Shown here one piece after another: positions 24,314 to 35,099 of a DNA stretch of 64,000 bases (positions within the stretch are counted from its first letter, which is position 1; each line of letters begins with the position of its first letter). This stretch comes from Sipunculus nudus (Eukaryota > Annelida > Sipuncula > Golfingiida > Sipunculidae), in the NCBI GenBank assembly GCA_026874595.1, contig CM049314.1, forward strand, positions 77,266,300 through 77,330,299, written 5' to 3'. The notes below the pieces were generated by a model that was not told the origin of the DNA, did no database searches, and was given only the letters and a program-made list of their open reading frames with translations. The position numbers and the translations under genes are program-made.

Positions 24314-24947
24314 AGCCTGGGCGACATGGCTCTCTTAAGACACTTTTTGAGGACCGCTTTATTTGTACTCAACTTGGTATGATCTGATGTGCCTCGCTTT
24401 TGCCTAAACAAACGCTCCCTTCACCCCAACGCATTGCTGACATATCTCTACACGCCGAATGTGTAAATAAAAATCCACCAAATGTCATTATCCGACCAGG
24501 ATAAGATGAACATACAGAAAAAAAAACCACATTCATTTATCGATTTTAAAAGGCAAATCAAAGACACATACAGTCGGAAAAATGGATTAAGATGAATACA
24601 AATTAAATCTTGGTCTAGAACCATTTGACTAGCCTGGGCGACATGGCTCTCTTAAGACACTTTTTGAGGACCGCTTTATTTGTACTCAACTTGGTATGAT
24701 CTGATGTGCCTCGCTTTTGCCTAAACAAACGCTCCCTTCACCCCAACGCATTGCTGACATATCTCTACACGCCGAATGTGTAAATAAAAATCCACCAAAT
24801 GTCATTATCCGACCAGGATAAGATGAACATACAGAAAAAAAAACCACATTCATTTATCGATTTTAAAAGGCAAATCAAAGACACATACAGTCGGAAAAAT
24901 GGATTAAGATGAATACAAATTAAATCTTGGTCTATAACCATTTGACT
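24314..24947. repeat. 317 bp tandem duplication, one mismatch
   Basis: The unit 24,314-24,630 is repeated head-to-tail at 24,631-24,947. By eye the copies differ at one base ('GGTCTAGAACC' versus 'GGTCTATAACC'). This is far more similar than any other repeat in the window, so it is either very recent or an assembly artefact. Confidence 0.95.
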
Positions 24948-24949
24948 AG

Positions 24950-25284
24950 TGAACTGGTAGGACCATACGCTTATATCCGTTTGTTGTTAACAAACTAATA
25001 ATTACAAATAATAACAAAGAGTACTTTTATGGTGCTAATTCTACGATAGTCGGACATTGGGACAGCTCTCCCGCGTATTTACCCATTGCAATTTACTCAT
25101 TGGTTTTAAATGTAAAAATCGGATATTATAGTGAGCAGTCCAGAGTTTCGGGTCGATGAAACTAAATTTAAGTTCATCGACTTTCACATGACACCATATT
25201 TTAATTAAGAAGATTTCCGAACGCCAAGAATCTGCTCTTGAAAATCATGCCTGCAATGATGAAACACTCAAGCTGCTAATTAAA

Positions 25285-25320
<36 letters not shown>

Positions 25321-26560
25321 TAATAATAATAATATAGTATTTATAAAGCGCCAATTCTCCAATGGTCGGAGTCACATCGCAATTAACACACATACCCACA
25401 TACAATTTACTCCCTGTGTCTGTCCCAAGAAAAATAATGGAGGATTCTTGCAAAGAGAAAACCATGTGTCTTAATTTTAAAAGTAGCCTATGAATCAATC
25501 TTAAAAAAAGGAGTATATACTAGTTCAACCTCAGTGATACCAATGACCCAGCTGGCTTTTACGGAGACTAATAAACAAATAGTTTATTTAATTTATCCGT
25601 GCCTGCTGTAATAACAAATTAAATTTTCATGCAACTCCTTTTTGTTACATTGTTAAAGGGCTTAACGAATGACATTTGTAAGACAAAAAAATACTTAATT
25701 CAAGCGTTAGCAAAAATTATGTTGTGCTCAGTGTTCAAGGATTCGATAGGTCTGTTAAAAAAAACGGAATATGGTAGGTCTTGAGAACTATAATTAATTT
25801 AACCGCACCCGTAGTTATACATCACCATGTTGCTTGATACAACGTTTCATCGTGAATACTTTGTTTGAACTGTTTGCGGCTTTAAGAAGAAGTTTAGAAC
25901 AGGTTCTGATGAGGTAAAGAGAGCCCTAAGGAACAATTAATTAAATTTTGGAAGTATTCCTAATAACCATAATTATGTATTTAATTTAAAGGATTATGTA
26001 GCATTTTAAAATAGGGCATTTTTCCGAGTTGGGGCAGAGCCGTTCATTGGTACTGATGCCACCTTATTCTAGAATTCACCTGTTATCCAACCATAAAGTT
26101 AGTGAACCGAGACAAACTTTCATCAACATTTGCATATTTTCTATGTAGCAAGCACCAAGCGGAAGCAAACAAGCGGTGTCGTCCTCTTATATTATCTGTG
26201 TGTCTGTAATTAAACAAAATTGATATAAGACGCGAATTGCACTTAATGACAACAGAATATGTGGTATATACTTGATGTAAATACTCCAAGCTTCCCCTTT
26301 TGTAGGCAGTTTTGTACTACGTAATTACTAAAACGTTTTGAAAAATGAACTCAATCATTAAATAATGGATTCTACTAAGGTTTCAGCAGCTGAATATTTA
26401 TCTCTGTGTACACACCTACTTAACAGGACGTGGAAATAAGTTGTAAATTGATATGAAATTGTCTGTATTTTTATTTGATAACTTCTTTTGCATTGTATTT
26501 GCAGGGCGGGAAAAAGAGGCCGAGGACCCTTGTCGGCGGCCTTAGCCCAATTCAGTCGGG
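24950..26560. other. non-genic stretch
   Basis: No supported gene. It contains an (ATA)n microsatellite at 25,286-25,335. A short GC-rich patch follows an acceptor-like 'TTGTATTTGCAG' at about 26,504 but has no clear coding character. Confidence 0.45.
25286..25335. repeat. (AAT)n microsatellite
   Basis: Trinucleotide run with one AAAAT interruption. Confidence 0.95.
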
Positions 26561-26599
26561 ATATTTGATGGACTTACAAACGGTGTCACAGTGATGTGA

Positions 26600-26865
26600 A
26601 ACTAGAGCCCACTTATTTTAAAGACTTGGGCTCGGACTTGAGACTTTAATTTATACTCATATATAAGGACTCAAACCAAGTCTTTTTCGAGGCCGATTGA
26701 AAATAACTCAAAATAACATATATTATTTAGATTGTATACATGTGTGATTTACCGTGTTTTTACTCGGTCTCGAAGAAGATGGACTTTGACTCGAACCTAA
26801 AGAAATCGGACTTGAACTCGGACTCAAGTGGCTTGGATTCGACGTGCACTCGGGTCGGATCTTTG
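26600..26865. repeat. cryptic GGACTTGG/GACTCG repeats
   Basis: Many degenerate occurrences of 'GGACTTGAA', 'GACTCGAAC', 'GGACTCAAG' and 'GGCTCGGACTTGAGAC' flank an AT-rich core. This looks like the subterminal repeats of a small DNA transposon, but no clear ends were found. Confidence 0.45.
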
Positions 26866-27036
26866 CATTTGATCAATTTGAAACAACTGCATCTTTATTC
26901 AATGCAATGATTAACACATGGATTCAATCCTGCTATGGTGTTGTATTGAACTGCTGCAACGAAATGACACGTTTCACCTTGTTACAGGTGCCCTTTTTAT
27001 TGTGTGCACAAGTCTTACAGATGTCTTTTTTTGTTG

Positions 27037-27730
27037 TGTGACACGGGCGTAACTCGTGTTGTGGCTGCCTCGCCTAGCCGGATGTTGCTTGCACTCTCAG
27101 TTTAATCCGTACTGGTTGAACTCTCGTTGTCATGCTAGCGTGGGGCTTTCTCGAGCTCGCCTGGCCGAGCCGGGGCGAGCTCACGTGTGAACCGTAATAT
27201 GTTGAGACACGGCATTCGTTGTTCTGGTATGTTCTCGGATGGAGGTGAAAAGTTATAAATAGAGGCCGTGTTTTAGAGCCGAGAGAGAGGTGAGAGAATA
27301 TTCCAGCGGACACAGACGTGTGTATGTCCGTTTGTGGCACCGATTATCCAGTAATTTCAGGGATTCTGCTATTACTAACACTTTACAATTTAGTGCTGCC
27401 TGTCTCAAGTTTACTTTCTGGATTGTTACAAGAGCTTTACATTGGACTGTTATTCTCCGAGAGAATTTGTGTGAACTTTTCATCCGGCTTATACATTTTA
27501 AAGGACTTATCGCTGTGACGGTGGTATCAAGGTACTGTGCACTTTGTTTATTTTACTGTGTGATTGTATTGATTTGTTGTTATACTGTTATTATACTGTA
27601 TAATTGTATTGATTCAGTGTATTGTAATGTTAGGGTTGTTTTAAGAATAAATTATATATATATTTGTCAACAAATAACCACTGACTTCTTTTTTCATTCC
27701 CCTAGACATTTCACGCTGCCTGGTGTTACA
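27037..27730 (+). mobile_element. putative solo LTR
   Basis: Bounded by short inverted ends TGTGACAC...GTGTTACA. It contains a TATA box ('GTTATAAATAGAGGCC', about 27,254) followed by a purine-rich 'GAGAGAGAGG' start region, and an AATAAA polyadenylation signal near 27,644. This order is typical of an LTR with U3, R and U5. No matching target-site duplication is evident and no second LTR or gag-pol lies in the window. Open frames inside (for example 27,290-27,784) are therefore not treated as genes. Confidence 0.4.
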
Positions 27731-27906
27731 GAATCTGATTTTCTTATCTCCTTGACAAAATTTATGTTCATCAAACATACGTGATCTGTTGATATTAGGT
27801 TCCGTAACAACCTGCAGAAACAATACAATTACCTAAATAATAAGGAATGTTCTCATGCGTCTGCATAAGCGTCCTAAACATGCGATTCAGTTGCTTATCA
27901 TATAAT

Positions 27907-28060
27907 CAGGGGCGGATCTTGGAATTTGGGAAGGGGAGGGTCAAACTCAGGAAATTTGACCAATGATCACAAAAAGGAAAGGTTAAGGCCGGAAAAATTG
28001 GTTTAATTCCGTGGAAAAGGGTTGTTGCGACTCAAAAGGAGGGGGTCTGGATCCCCAAAT
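27907..28060 (+). repeat. hAT-like transposon left terminus
   Basis: 'CAGGGGCGGATCTTGGAATT' followed by G-rich 'GGGAAGGGGAGGGTC' is a typical end of invertebrate non-autonomous hAT-type elements. It is followed by 'GAGGGGGTCTGGATCCCC'. Confidence 0.45.
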
Positions 28061-28154
28061 TATAATCATTATAAATATCTAATCTTTTTTTTATATTTTT
28101 TTTCGATTTTTATTTTGTCCTCTATCTTTTTCTTAATCTAAGTATGTAAATCTG

Positions 28155-28497
28155 TAGAGCTCCATTTCGGTTTTGGACTACTTGACAGGGCGGTAGCACT
28201 CGCTTCCTAACATATTGTTTTGTATTCTTGATATCACTCAGGCTTTGTCTCTACCACACCTGTAAGTCTTGGATGTGTAACCACTTCCATTGCTGGCTCA
28301 TAAAAACGAGGAACCCTCCCCCCAAAGACGCACACGTTTGTGAGTGATACAAGGGTCTTTGTCACAACCTTTCCATTATGCCTGCAGTGCGCTCATCCCG
28401 GCTGGGGGCCGACCGTGGAAAATTTCACCGCCTCGGCTGAGATTCAAACTAACGACCTCCCTGCTTTGTGCCCTGTGCTCTTCCCCTAAGCCACAAA
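28155..28497 (-). repeat. tRNA-derived SINE (family 1, copy 2)
   Basis: Same family as 8,885-9,200: shared 'TCGGTTT-GGACTAC', 'GACAGGGCGGTAGCACTCGC' equivalents, 'GACGCAC-CGTTTG' and 'CCGACCGTGGAAAATTTCAC'. On the minus strand the head has A-box-like 'TTAGGGGAAGAG' and B-box-like 'GTTTGAATC'. Confidence 0.7.
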
Positions 28498-28509
28498 AAC
28501 CGATACATA

Positions 28510-30150
28510 TCTGAACCTTATGATATTTATATTTGCCCCAACTAACCCCAACTCACAAATAATCAATCGATTTTATTCAACAATCGTAATTTTATCACAT
28601 TAAAATAATAAACAAAGGACTTAAAGTCTGCTGATCACCTGCCATATTAAATGAATGAATGTGATTTATAGCTTTCCCTGCGTACGTATTAATGAAATTC
28701 TACTGTGTAAGTACGGTCCATGACGATAAAGAGAAACACCACGTGACACCTAAACTAAGGTGGTTGGTGGCGTATGTGCGGAAGGTGAATGGTTCAGTTC
28801 AGTTAAACACTGGTTTGTCTGACAAGATGTCCATGTTTAATTTGTTTTGGATTATTTTTTTACGCTCCCACATGTTATAAATTCGTGATAATAAAGAAAG
28901 AACCGACTATGAATAGTGCCATTGGCGTTTTCTTGTGTATTTTGTACAAAATGTGCAAGGGACTATGTTTAATTAATAAACTTCAGATATCAGATAAGAC
29001 CCACTTAACGAATGTTTCGTATCTTGATACGTGCATGGACAAAAATGTAGAAAATGTATGGTATTAAGATTTTTTTTATAATCATGACTGCAACATTTAA
29101 ACTGATACTTTTGCAGATCGAATAAACATGATAATGATTTTAAGATTACCCTCTTAAAACAACGTGTAGAGAACGTTTATTGTGCTATATTTTACAAAAT
29201 ATGTAATTAGGCCACAGGTTTAGCACGGTTTTAATAGCGTATGTCCATGGATAAACCATGGAAGGAACTGCCTCGTGCTTAAAAATTTTGTATTGGATTT
29301 TATCTACTGCAAGGAGAGTTTATTGCGGCAATTATGCAGGTCTCATGTCATCGTTAATCCAGGATGTGACGTCATTAATACCCCGCGCCGTCTCCTACAT
29401 AAGGTCAATAGGTAGAGTAAATTAACTTTTAATGACCTCCCGTATGGGGCTTGTTGGTCTTAATTTCTTGTGCAAAAGAAATTATTCTGAAGTTATGGGC
29501 AAAAACGTGTGGAACATTTCTTTTTAAAGCTGAAGTATAATAAGGCTTATATAGGAATAGCTATATATGTCTATCCATGTATCCATCTTTCAGAGTCAGC
29601 CGTCTACTCGTCCTGTGTATACAGTTTGTATGTTTACTGTTTATTAGATTACGTGTCGTTAACGTCCATTGAAGCATATTAACTTTGAGGACTACAGAAA
29701 GAGGCTCCATATTTTATATTAGCATTTATTAAATAATGTCACATGTTCTTACCAAGTTATAACCACAAATTTCGTTTTACTGGAAGAAATTTATAGGGCT
29801 ATGTTTCATTGAAAACAATCATGAAAAAAATATTGACTCGGGTGGCAATTTCCAAGTACAAAACGAGAGAGTATGAACCGAAGTGACTGGATTACGTCAT
29901 CATTCTATATGGATATGTGATAATAGGAAGAATAAACCGAAGACACATTCCAAAATAAAGATTTTAACATGGGAGACAGTATATTGGCAGCGTGTAAACA
30001 AGCCTGGTTTCAAGCATTAACTGGCAGGTGACGCACTTGCTGTAATTAGACATATTTTCCTTGGGTTTCTTCCTTTTCTTTATAATCAATGAATTAAGAT
30101 CAGTTAGTTCTTCAGGCATGGTACGAAACCAGAGATAGGTCTCGTTTTAT
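28510..30150. other. non-genic stretch
   Basis: AT-rich without a supported gene or element. Open frames of 60-62 codons at 28,692-29,067 have no recognisable similarity. Confidence 0.45.
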
Positions 30151-30159
30151 ACACAAACA

Positions 30160-30194
30160 CTCAAACACACACACACACACACATATATATATAA
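30160..30194. repeat. (CA)n(TA)n compound microsatellite
   Basis: CA run passing directly into a TA run. Confidence 0.95.
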
Positions 30195-30889
30195 AAAGTA
30201 TGGTTTTTACTTTTTACATTTATAGATGTATAATAAACGTGATTATTTGTTACAAGAGAAATTCAAGAGGTCTATATATTTTCCAAAAAACTTAAAAACA
30301 ATTTGAATTCCGATTAATGTGAAAAGTGCAGGCGTACTATAACACGAGAGAAAGGTCGATCGTATTAATTTTTATTTTTAGTCGGTGGTTTATAGACGTA
30401 ATTATTATTTTTTTACAAAGACGGTCGTTTCCAGTGACATGGATTACAGACACCGTACTGCCCTAGGCCCGCCTTGCCCGGTGACTGTAACAAGGCTGCT
30501 TCCTAATTACCCGCTGACGTCCTTGTATTGTACCCAGACCTGATGTCACAGTAAACCGGATTACTGCAAATTAGTCCCGGTCTCCACCAACGCACTGGGT
30601 CTGCCAAGTAATTTTCCTATTTTACAGATGATTTTTTGGAAACAGTATCGTACAGGTGAATGTTTTGGATATATCAAGGCTTCACGTTTTTTAAAGTCAA
30701 GATTTAAAGTCCTTTTTGGTACAGAAAACGTCTCCTGACGATCACCTCACAATTCTTGACAACCTTACAAACTAGAACACAGGTAGTCGACAGGCGACTA
30801 CGTGTATCCGCCGAAATCAGAGTGGGACGGGTGAAGTGAGGCATGGATGGAGTGGCAGAGGAAATAGACTGAGGTGTGTTGCATATTAG

Positions 30890-31485
30890 CATGGATGTCT
30901 GCAGCCGAAATGTGTATGTAGGTGGTGTCACCTCCAACAAAATCCAGAAAGCTGTCCAAGTTGTATACATATGCAAAATTTTAGGCAGATAAGTCAAACC
31001 ACTACTTGTATATGAGTGATCTTATCCCACAGCAGACAAACGAAAGGACCCTGTGCAAAAATTGTTGCAGGTGGCGCCACCAGTTTTACGTATGATAAAG
31101 AGATGTAAGATCTATACACATGCAAAATTTTGGCCAAATCGGTCAAACGGTTCCAGAGATATGAGCTTGGATGTCTGCAGCGTTAACGTGAATGTAGGTG
31201 GCGCCACCTGTCATAAAATCAAGAAAGCTGCCCAGGATGTATACACATGCAAGATTTCAGGTGTATAAGCCTAACCAATGCAAAGATATGAGTGATTTTT
31301 TCCCAAGGCAGATGAACAGATGGACGCTGTGCAAAATTGGTTTGCCGTAGGCGCCACCATTTTAGTGTATGTTATAAAAACTTTCCAAGGGCTACATTTG
31401 TGCAATATGTTTAGCCTGATCGGTTAAACGGTTCCCGTGATATGTGGGTTTATGTGTGGAGACACATACACAAATGGACGCTGGG
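30890..31485. repeat. four-unit degenerate tandem repeat with a GGTGGCGCCACC palindrome
   Basis: Units begin at about 30,917, 31,068, 31,195 and 31,347 (spacing about 151, 127 and 152). Each has a GGTGG(C/T)G(C/T)CACC-type palindrome, then 'TATACACATGCAA-ATTT', 'GGTCAAACGGTT' and 'GATATGAG'. Between units runs a 'CAGA-GAACAGATGGACGCTG' segment. Open frames across it are periodic artefacts. Confidence 0.8.
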
Positions 31486-31499
31486 CAGAGAGGAAAGGT

Positions 31500-33650
31500 C
31501 TGAGGTCAACCAACAATGAGGGCGCAGCAGTTCACATGTGACCCGATCATAATTCCGAATTTCGAAAAAAATTCTGCCGAGTGGTTACGGAGGAGTTCTC
31601 AGGAAACATATGCGGCGGGGTTGGAGACGGCGGCGGCGGCGTCCGACGGAAAAAATAGTATCCGCAAAACTCTTTTTTGGCTGACAATCATGATCACATT
31701 TATGCTGCTCATTAAGTCACCTATCTATAAATTATAACGGCCACCATGGCCCCATGTTTCAGTGAATGGTTTGAAGTGTAAAGCATCACGTGATAACACG
31801 TAATAATATAATATACATGTTTGCTCATTCTGCGTCTTTATAATTAAATGTAGGCAACTCTCTTTAGAAAAAAAAATAAAACGCCTCTGTGACTGATGTA
31901 TGAACTTGTTTATCTGCAAACTCTTAAAAATCATGTGAGGTGGTCTAATGATGATAAGCAGAAATACCACGTAACCAAGGTAACTGATTGCATATTTGTG
32001 CTGACTAGAAAAGCTTTTATATTCAAAATAATTTTTGCAAGGCCCAAGTGCTATAAACACGTTGATATGAACAAAACAAACGGCTTGTGTTGGATGGGAT
32101 AAACGTTTTCTGTTTTAATTTTTATAAGAGGTATAATCTTTAATAGGCGTCTTATATCGAAATAGGCCCCTTTAACAACAACTGCATGCTCCGCTGTAAA
32201 AGTCTGCAAGGACTGATGAGAAACCTTCAACCTACAACACTATTCCTCATGTAAAGCCAGTCACCAGCACACGTATCATACACAATCAAAATGTTAACAT
32301 TGACAGACATCGTCAGTCATTGTCACTAACAGAACCGTGTTGAAGTGCTGATCTCATCTGTCCTTATACATCTGGCCGCTCTGATGTTTTGTAACTGCCA
32401 CCTGAGACCTCTCACTCTCTCCATGTAAAAATCCATGTATTTGGAAGTGAATATAGAATTCTGTTATTCTCACAGCACAGGCATGTATAATCAAAATGAG
32501 AGAGGGAGAGAAAGAGAGAGAAAGGGTATGGTAAATAATGCAGAGCCTTATAAAAACACGTTATATAACTTGTACATCTACCACATTAAGAAATAAATGT
32601 TTTACACAAAGACCACCTGTTTAAAATAAAGTTATATATACTAAGGCTGAACCGTTTCATTACACAATGAACCGTAATATGATTTGAAGATTAGGGTGGG
32701 TCGAAAAAGTGTTATATCGCCCAAATATGTATGTTCTCACTCTTAAATGTTTTATCGACACAAGTAAACAAGACTTTACACGTAACGCTCACACGCTGAA
32801 AAATAAGGAATACACCGATGCGAGACTCAAACTCGGGGACTGTGTTCCACATTAAGCCTTATTTTTCCCGTTTCCCAAAATTTTAGTTCGAAAAAGGGGC
32901 TCCAAAGATCAATAAACATTCACGCTTTATGTAAAGTGTAAAATTTCAAGTCAAGTAGTTTTTCCACAAACCATTCGAAACTAAGGCTTGATTTTCACTC
33001 AGTGGTCTTTACGAAGAAAGGAAACGGATACGTTACGGGAGAGGTCAGTCTTTTTTCTTCGACTGTTGCCGCAGGGCCAGTGTGGAATTTCCCCTGATAA
33101 ACTTAGCGTAGTCATAGTTTATATTTAAGAAAGGCCGTTTTTCTACGGGGGGAGGGCTCGCAGGAAGAAGCCTCATTTTTCCAACCTATCCCCCCCCCCG
33201 CCCCGCGTGACCAGTCACGCGTCAGCTTAATGTATCGACCGAGGTACCCGGACTTGGTCACAGGAAGGGACCGGCTTCGTATTACGGGGGTCTAGCATCA
33301 TAGTTATTTAATTATGGTTAATCACTTCACATCGAAAATAGGGATTAGCAACGAACAGAGTGATTATAGGCTCCATGTGCAACACTTAATTCTTGTATGG
33401 ATTGTCGCCCGAACGTTATGAAAGTTAGCGAATAAAGTTGATAACCCCTTGTCTTAATTATGTCCAATTTATTTGCACCTAACTACTTAATTTATACATA
33501 AAAGCAACCCCAGTCGCTCCAACGAACATTTGCAACCGTTGATATTATCTTTGAAATTCTCACATTGTATAGGTCAGTAAAACGGCCTAACGCCTGGCCT
33601 TTATAACCGTCTCAAAATATGTGTTAGCGATACGTAACGCAAGTTAAGAA
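31500..33650. other. non-genic stretch
   Basis: Includes a short GC-rich patch at 31,610-31,650 and a GA-rich tract at 32,498-32,525. No gene with recognisable domains or splice support was found. Confidence 0.45.
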
Positions 33651-33666
33651 CACAACGCTGGATATC

Positions 33667-33711
33667 CAGGGGCGAAGCAAAGGGGGGGGGGGGGGGCGCA
33701 GGGGGCCAGCG

Positions 33712-33739
<28 letters not shown>
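33667..33739. repeat. G15/C28 inverted homopolymers after a transposon-like end
   Basis: A 'CAGGGGCGAAGC' terminus-like motif is followed by 15 G, then CGC, a 9-base spacer, GCG and 28 C. The two arms can pair perfectly over about 18 bp. Confidence 0.85.
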
Positions 33740-33742
<3 letters not shown>

Positions 33743-33832
33743 CGCATCCTGTACTCGCCGTCCTTTCGGAATTTCACTTAATCTAATACCAATATATATA
33801 TACATATATGTGCATTTAATTGCCTTTGCTAT

Positions 33833-33870
33833 CAGTTGCGGATCCGGAGGGGGGGGGGGGGGCGCCATGC
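33833..33870 (+). repeat. hAT-like terminus with G14 run
   Basis: 'CAGTTGCGGATCCGGA' followed by 14 G and 'CGCCATG' resembles the G-rich left ends of CAGTGGCGGATC-type elements. Confidence 0.4.
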
Positions 33871-34024
33871 TCTCGTCAGCTGCAATATCTCTCATTTTAT
33901 CTTATTTCCCAATTTCCGTGACTAATTATTTTTATTTGATATTTTATTTTTATTAATTATCAATTACATTTTATTACAAGTTATCTGCAGTTTATTACTT
34001 TCAAATTTATAAGTTGATTATAAG

Positions 34025-34165
34025 GATATTTATGAACAGCTGCAGAACAATTGCAGAGCACCAGGCCCTGGTAGGGTCGACCGTGAACAATCTCACGGCT
34101 CTGGTCATACCGGTACGAACTTGCGGTCTGTGCTCTCAGGAGTCCTCAATGCTGTCGAGACCACG
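34025..34165 (-). repeat. tRNA-derived SINE (family 1, copy 3, partial)
   Basis: On the minus strand B-box-like 'AAGTTCGTACC' is followed by 'AGCCGTGAGATTGTTCACGG', equivalent to the conserved post-head segment of copies 1 and 2. The distal part is missing. Confidence 0.55.
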
Positions 34166-34356
34166 GACCCCAGTAAAATACTAAGTTTAGCATAAGACTT
34201 CAACATATCAGTTATTTCACTCCGAGCATTACATTTAAATGATAATATTTTGCAAGTTACAAACGTAAAAGCGCCTTTGCGCCAATGACTTGTTTGAAAA
34301 AAATCGAAATTTAAATCCTCATTTTGAAGAGATATAAATATTGAATATTGAACCTG

Positions 34357-34672
34357 TTACGGGGTGACATACAGGCGGACCGCTCTCCCGCTAGTGAAGC
34401 TTGCTTCATCGACCGGGATGAGGGTAAACTTTGTGGCCCAGGGAATATTCTCACCAAAGTGTGACTCCTGGGATGATTAGTCTTGTTCTGGTAGCAGAAC
34501 GCTCTTAAGAGGGGGTGTGTAACGGGGTGACATAAAAGCGGACCGAACTGTCTCGCCAGTGAAGCTTGCTTTGCTAGCCAAGCGGTTGGTACGCCAGACT
34601 TGTGCGCCACCGACAAGGGTATGAATCCCGGATCGGCCCAGACTTTCCCCCTGAGCAATTTGTCTTCGTAAC
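34357..34672 (+). repeat. tRNA-like SINE (family 2), two partial units
   Basis: Two units start with 'GT(T/A)ACGGGGTGACATA' (34,357 and 34,517) and share 'GTGAAGCTTGCTT'. The second has a perfect A-box ('TAGCCAAGCGG') and a B-box-like 'GGGTATGAATCCC' about 45 bases later. The first lacks the tRNA-like centre through a deletion. It is not a tRNA gene: no cloverleaf with a convincing anticodon stem can be drawn. Confidence 0.6.
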
Positions 34673-34929
34673 AAACCTCACTACAGTTTGATTACATAAC
34701 GCAAAGACATAAGGGAACAGTTTTTCAGGAAACCGAAATCCTAATTTTTTTTGTCTCGAAATGTCTCTTTACATTACATATTCAAATAATTTCCCAATAT
34801 GGAAGGGGGATACCCCTTCCCATGTACCTGTAACTAACCTTAATGAAACCATTAATTAATTAAACCATTATTTTCATACACTAAAATATATAATATATAA
34901 CGTATAGTTATAATAATATTATTAATAAT

Positions 34930-34985
34930 AGTAATATATATGTATATATATATATATATGCATATGCACGTATATATATATATGT
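34930..34985. repeat. TA-rich imperfect microsatellite
   Basis: Alternating TA with GTATATATGCATATGCACG interruptions. Confidence 0.9.
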
Positions 34986-35029
34986 GTTTTCATAGTACCC
35001 CTACATGCATATTAGCGCCCCTACCCCAT

Positions 35030-35096
35030 TTTTGAATTTCTGGCTCCGCCACTGATCATGGCCCCCTCCCCTCACTAAATCCTGGCTACGCCCCTG
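35030..35096 (-). repeat. two adjacent hAT-like right termini
   Basis: 'TGGCTCCGCCACTG' (35,041-35,054) and 'CCTGGCTACGCCCCTG' (35,081-35,096) are reverse complements of common CAGTGGCGGAGCCA and CAGGGGCGTAGCCAGG termini. They lie 27 bp apart and suggest nested insertions. Left partners with matching 8 bp duplications were not found. Confidence 0.45.
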
Positions 35097-35099
35097 TCC

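Noticed and set aside
27290-27784. 164-codon plus-strand frame
   Set aside because: It lies in a putative LTR just downstream of its TATA box, has no recognisable domain and runs past the proposed LTR end.
31053-31268. 71-codon plus-strand frame with an internal repeat
   Set aside because: It spans two units of a degenerate tandem repeat; the periodicity explains the frame.
30890-31485. CRISPR array
   Set aside because: Repeats are degenerate ~150 bp units without unique spacers, and the sequence is eukaryotic.
33644-33895. 83-codon Gly/Pro-rich minus-strand frame
   Set aside because: It is made by the G and C homopolymers; composition is not protein-like.
34560-34640. tRNA gene
   Set aside because: A- and B-box-like words exist, but no convincing cloverleaf, anticodon stem or acceptor stem can be drawn. 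It fits a SINE head better.
34311-34674. 115- and 65-codon minus-strand frames
   Set aside because: They overlap the tRNA-like SINE dimer and are antisense to its pol III boxes.
33667-35096. One complete hAT element bounded by CAGGGGCG...CGCCCCTG
   Set aside because: The flanking 8 bp sequences do not match and the interior contains unrelated SINE pieces. The termini are better treated as separate fragments.
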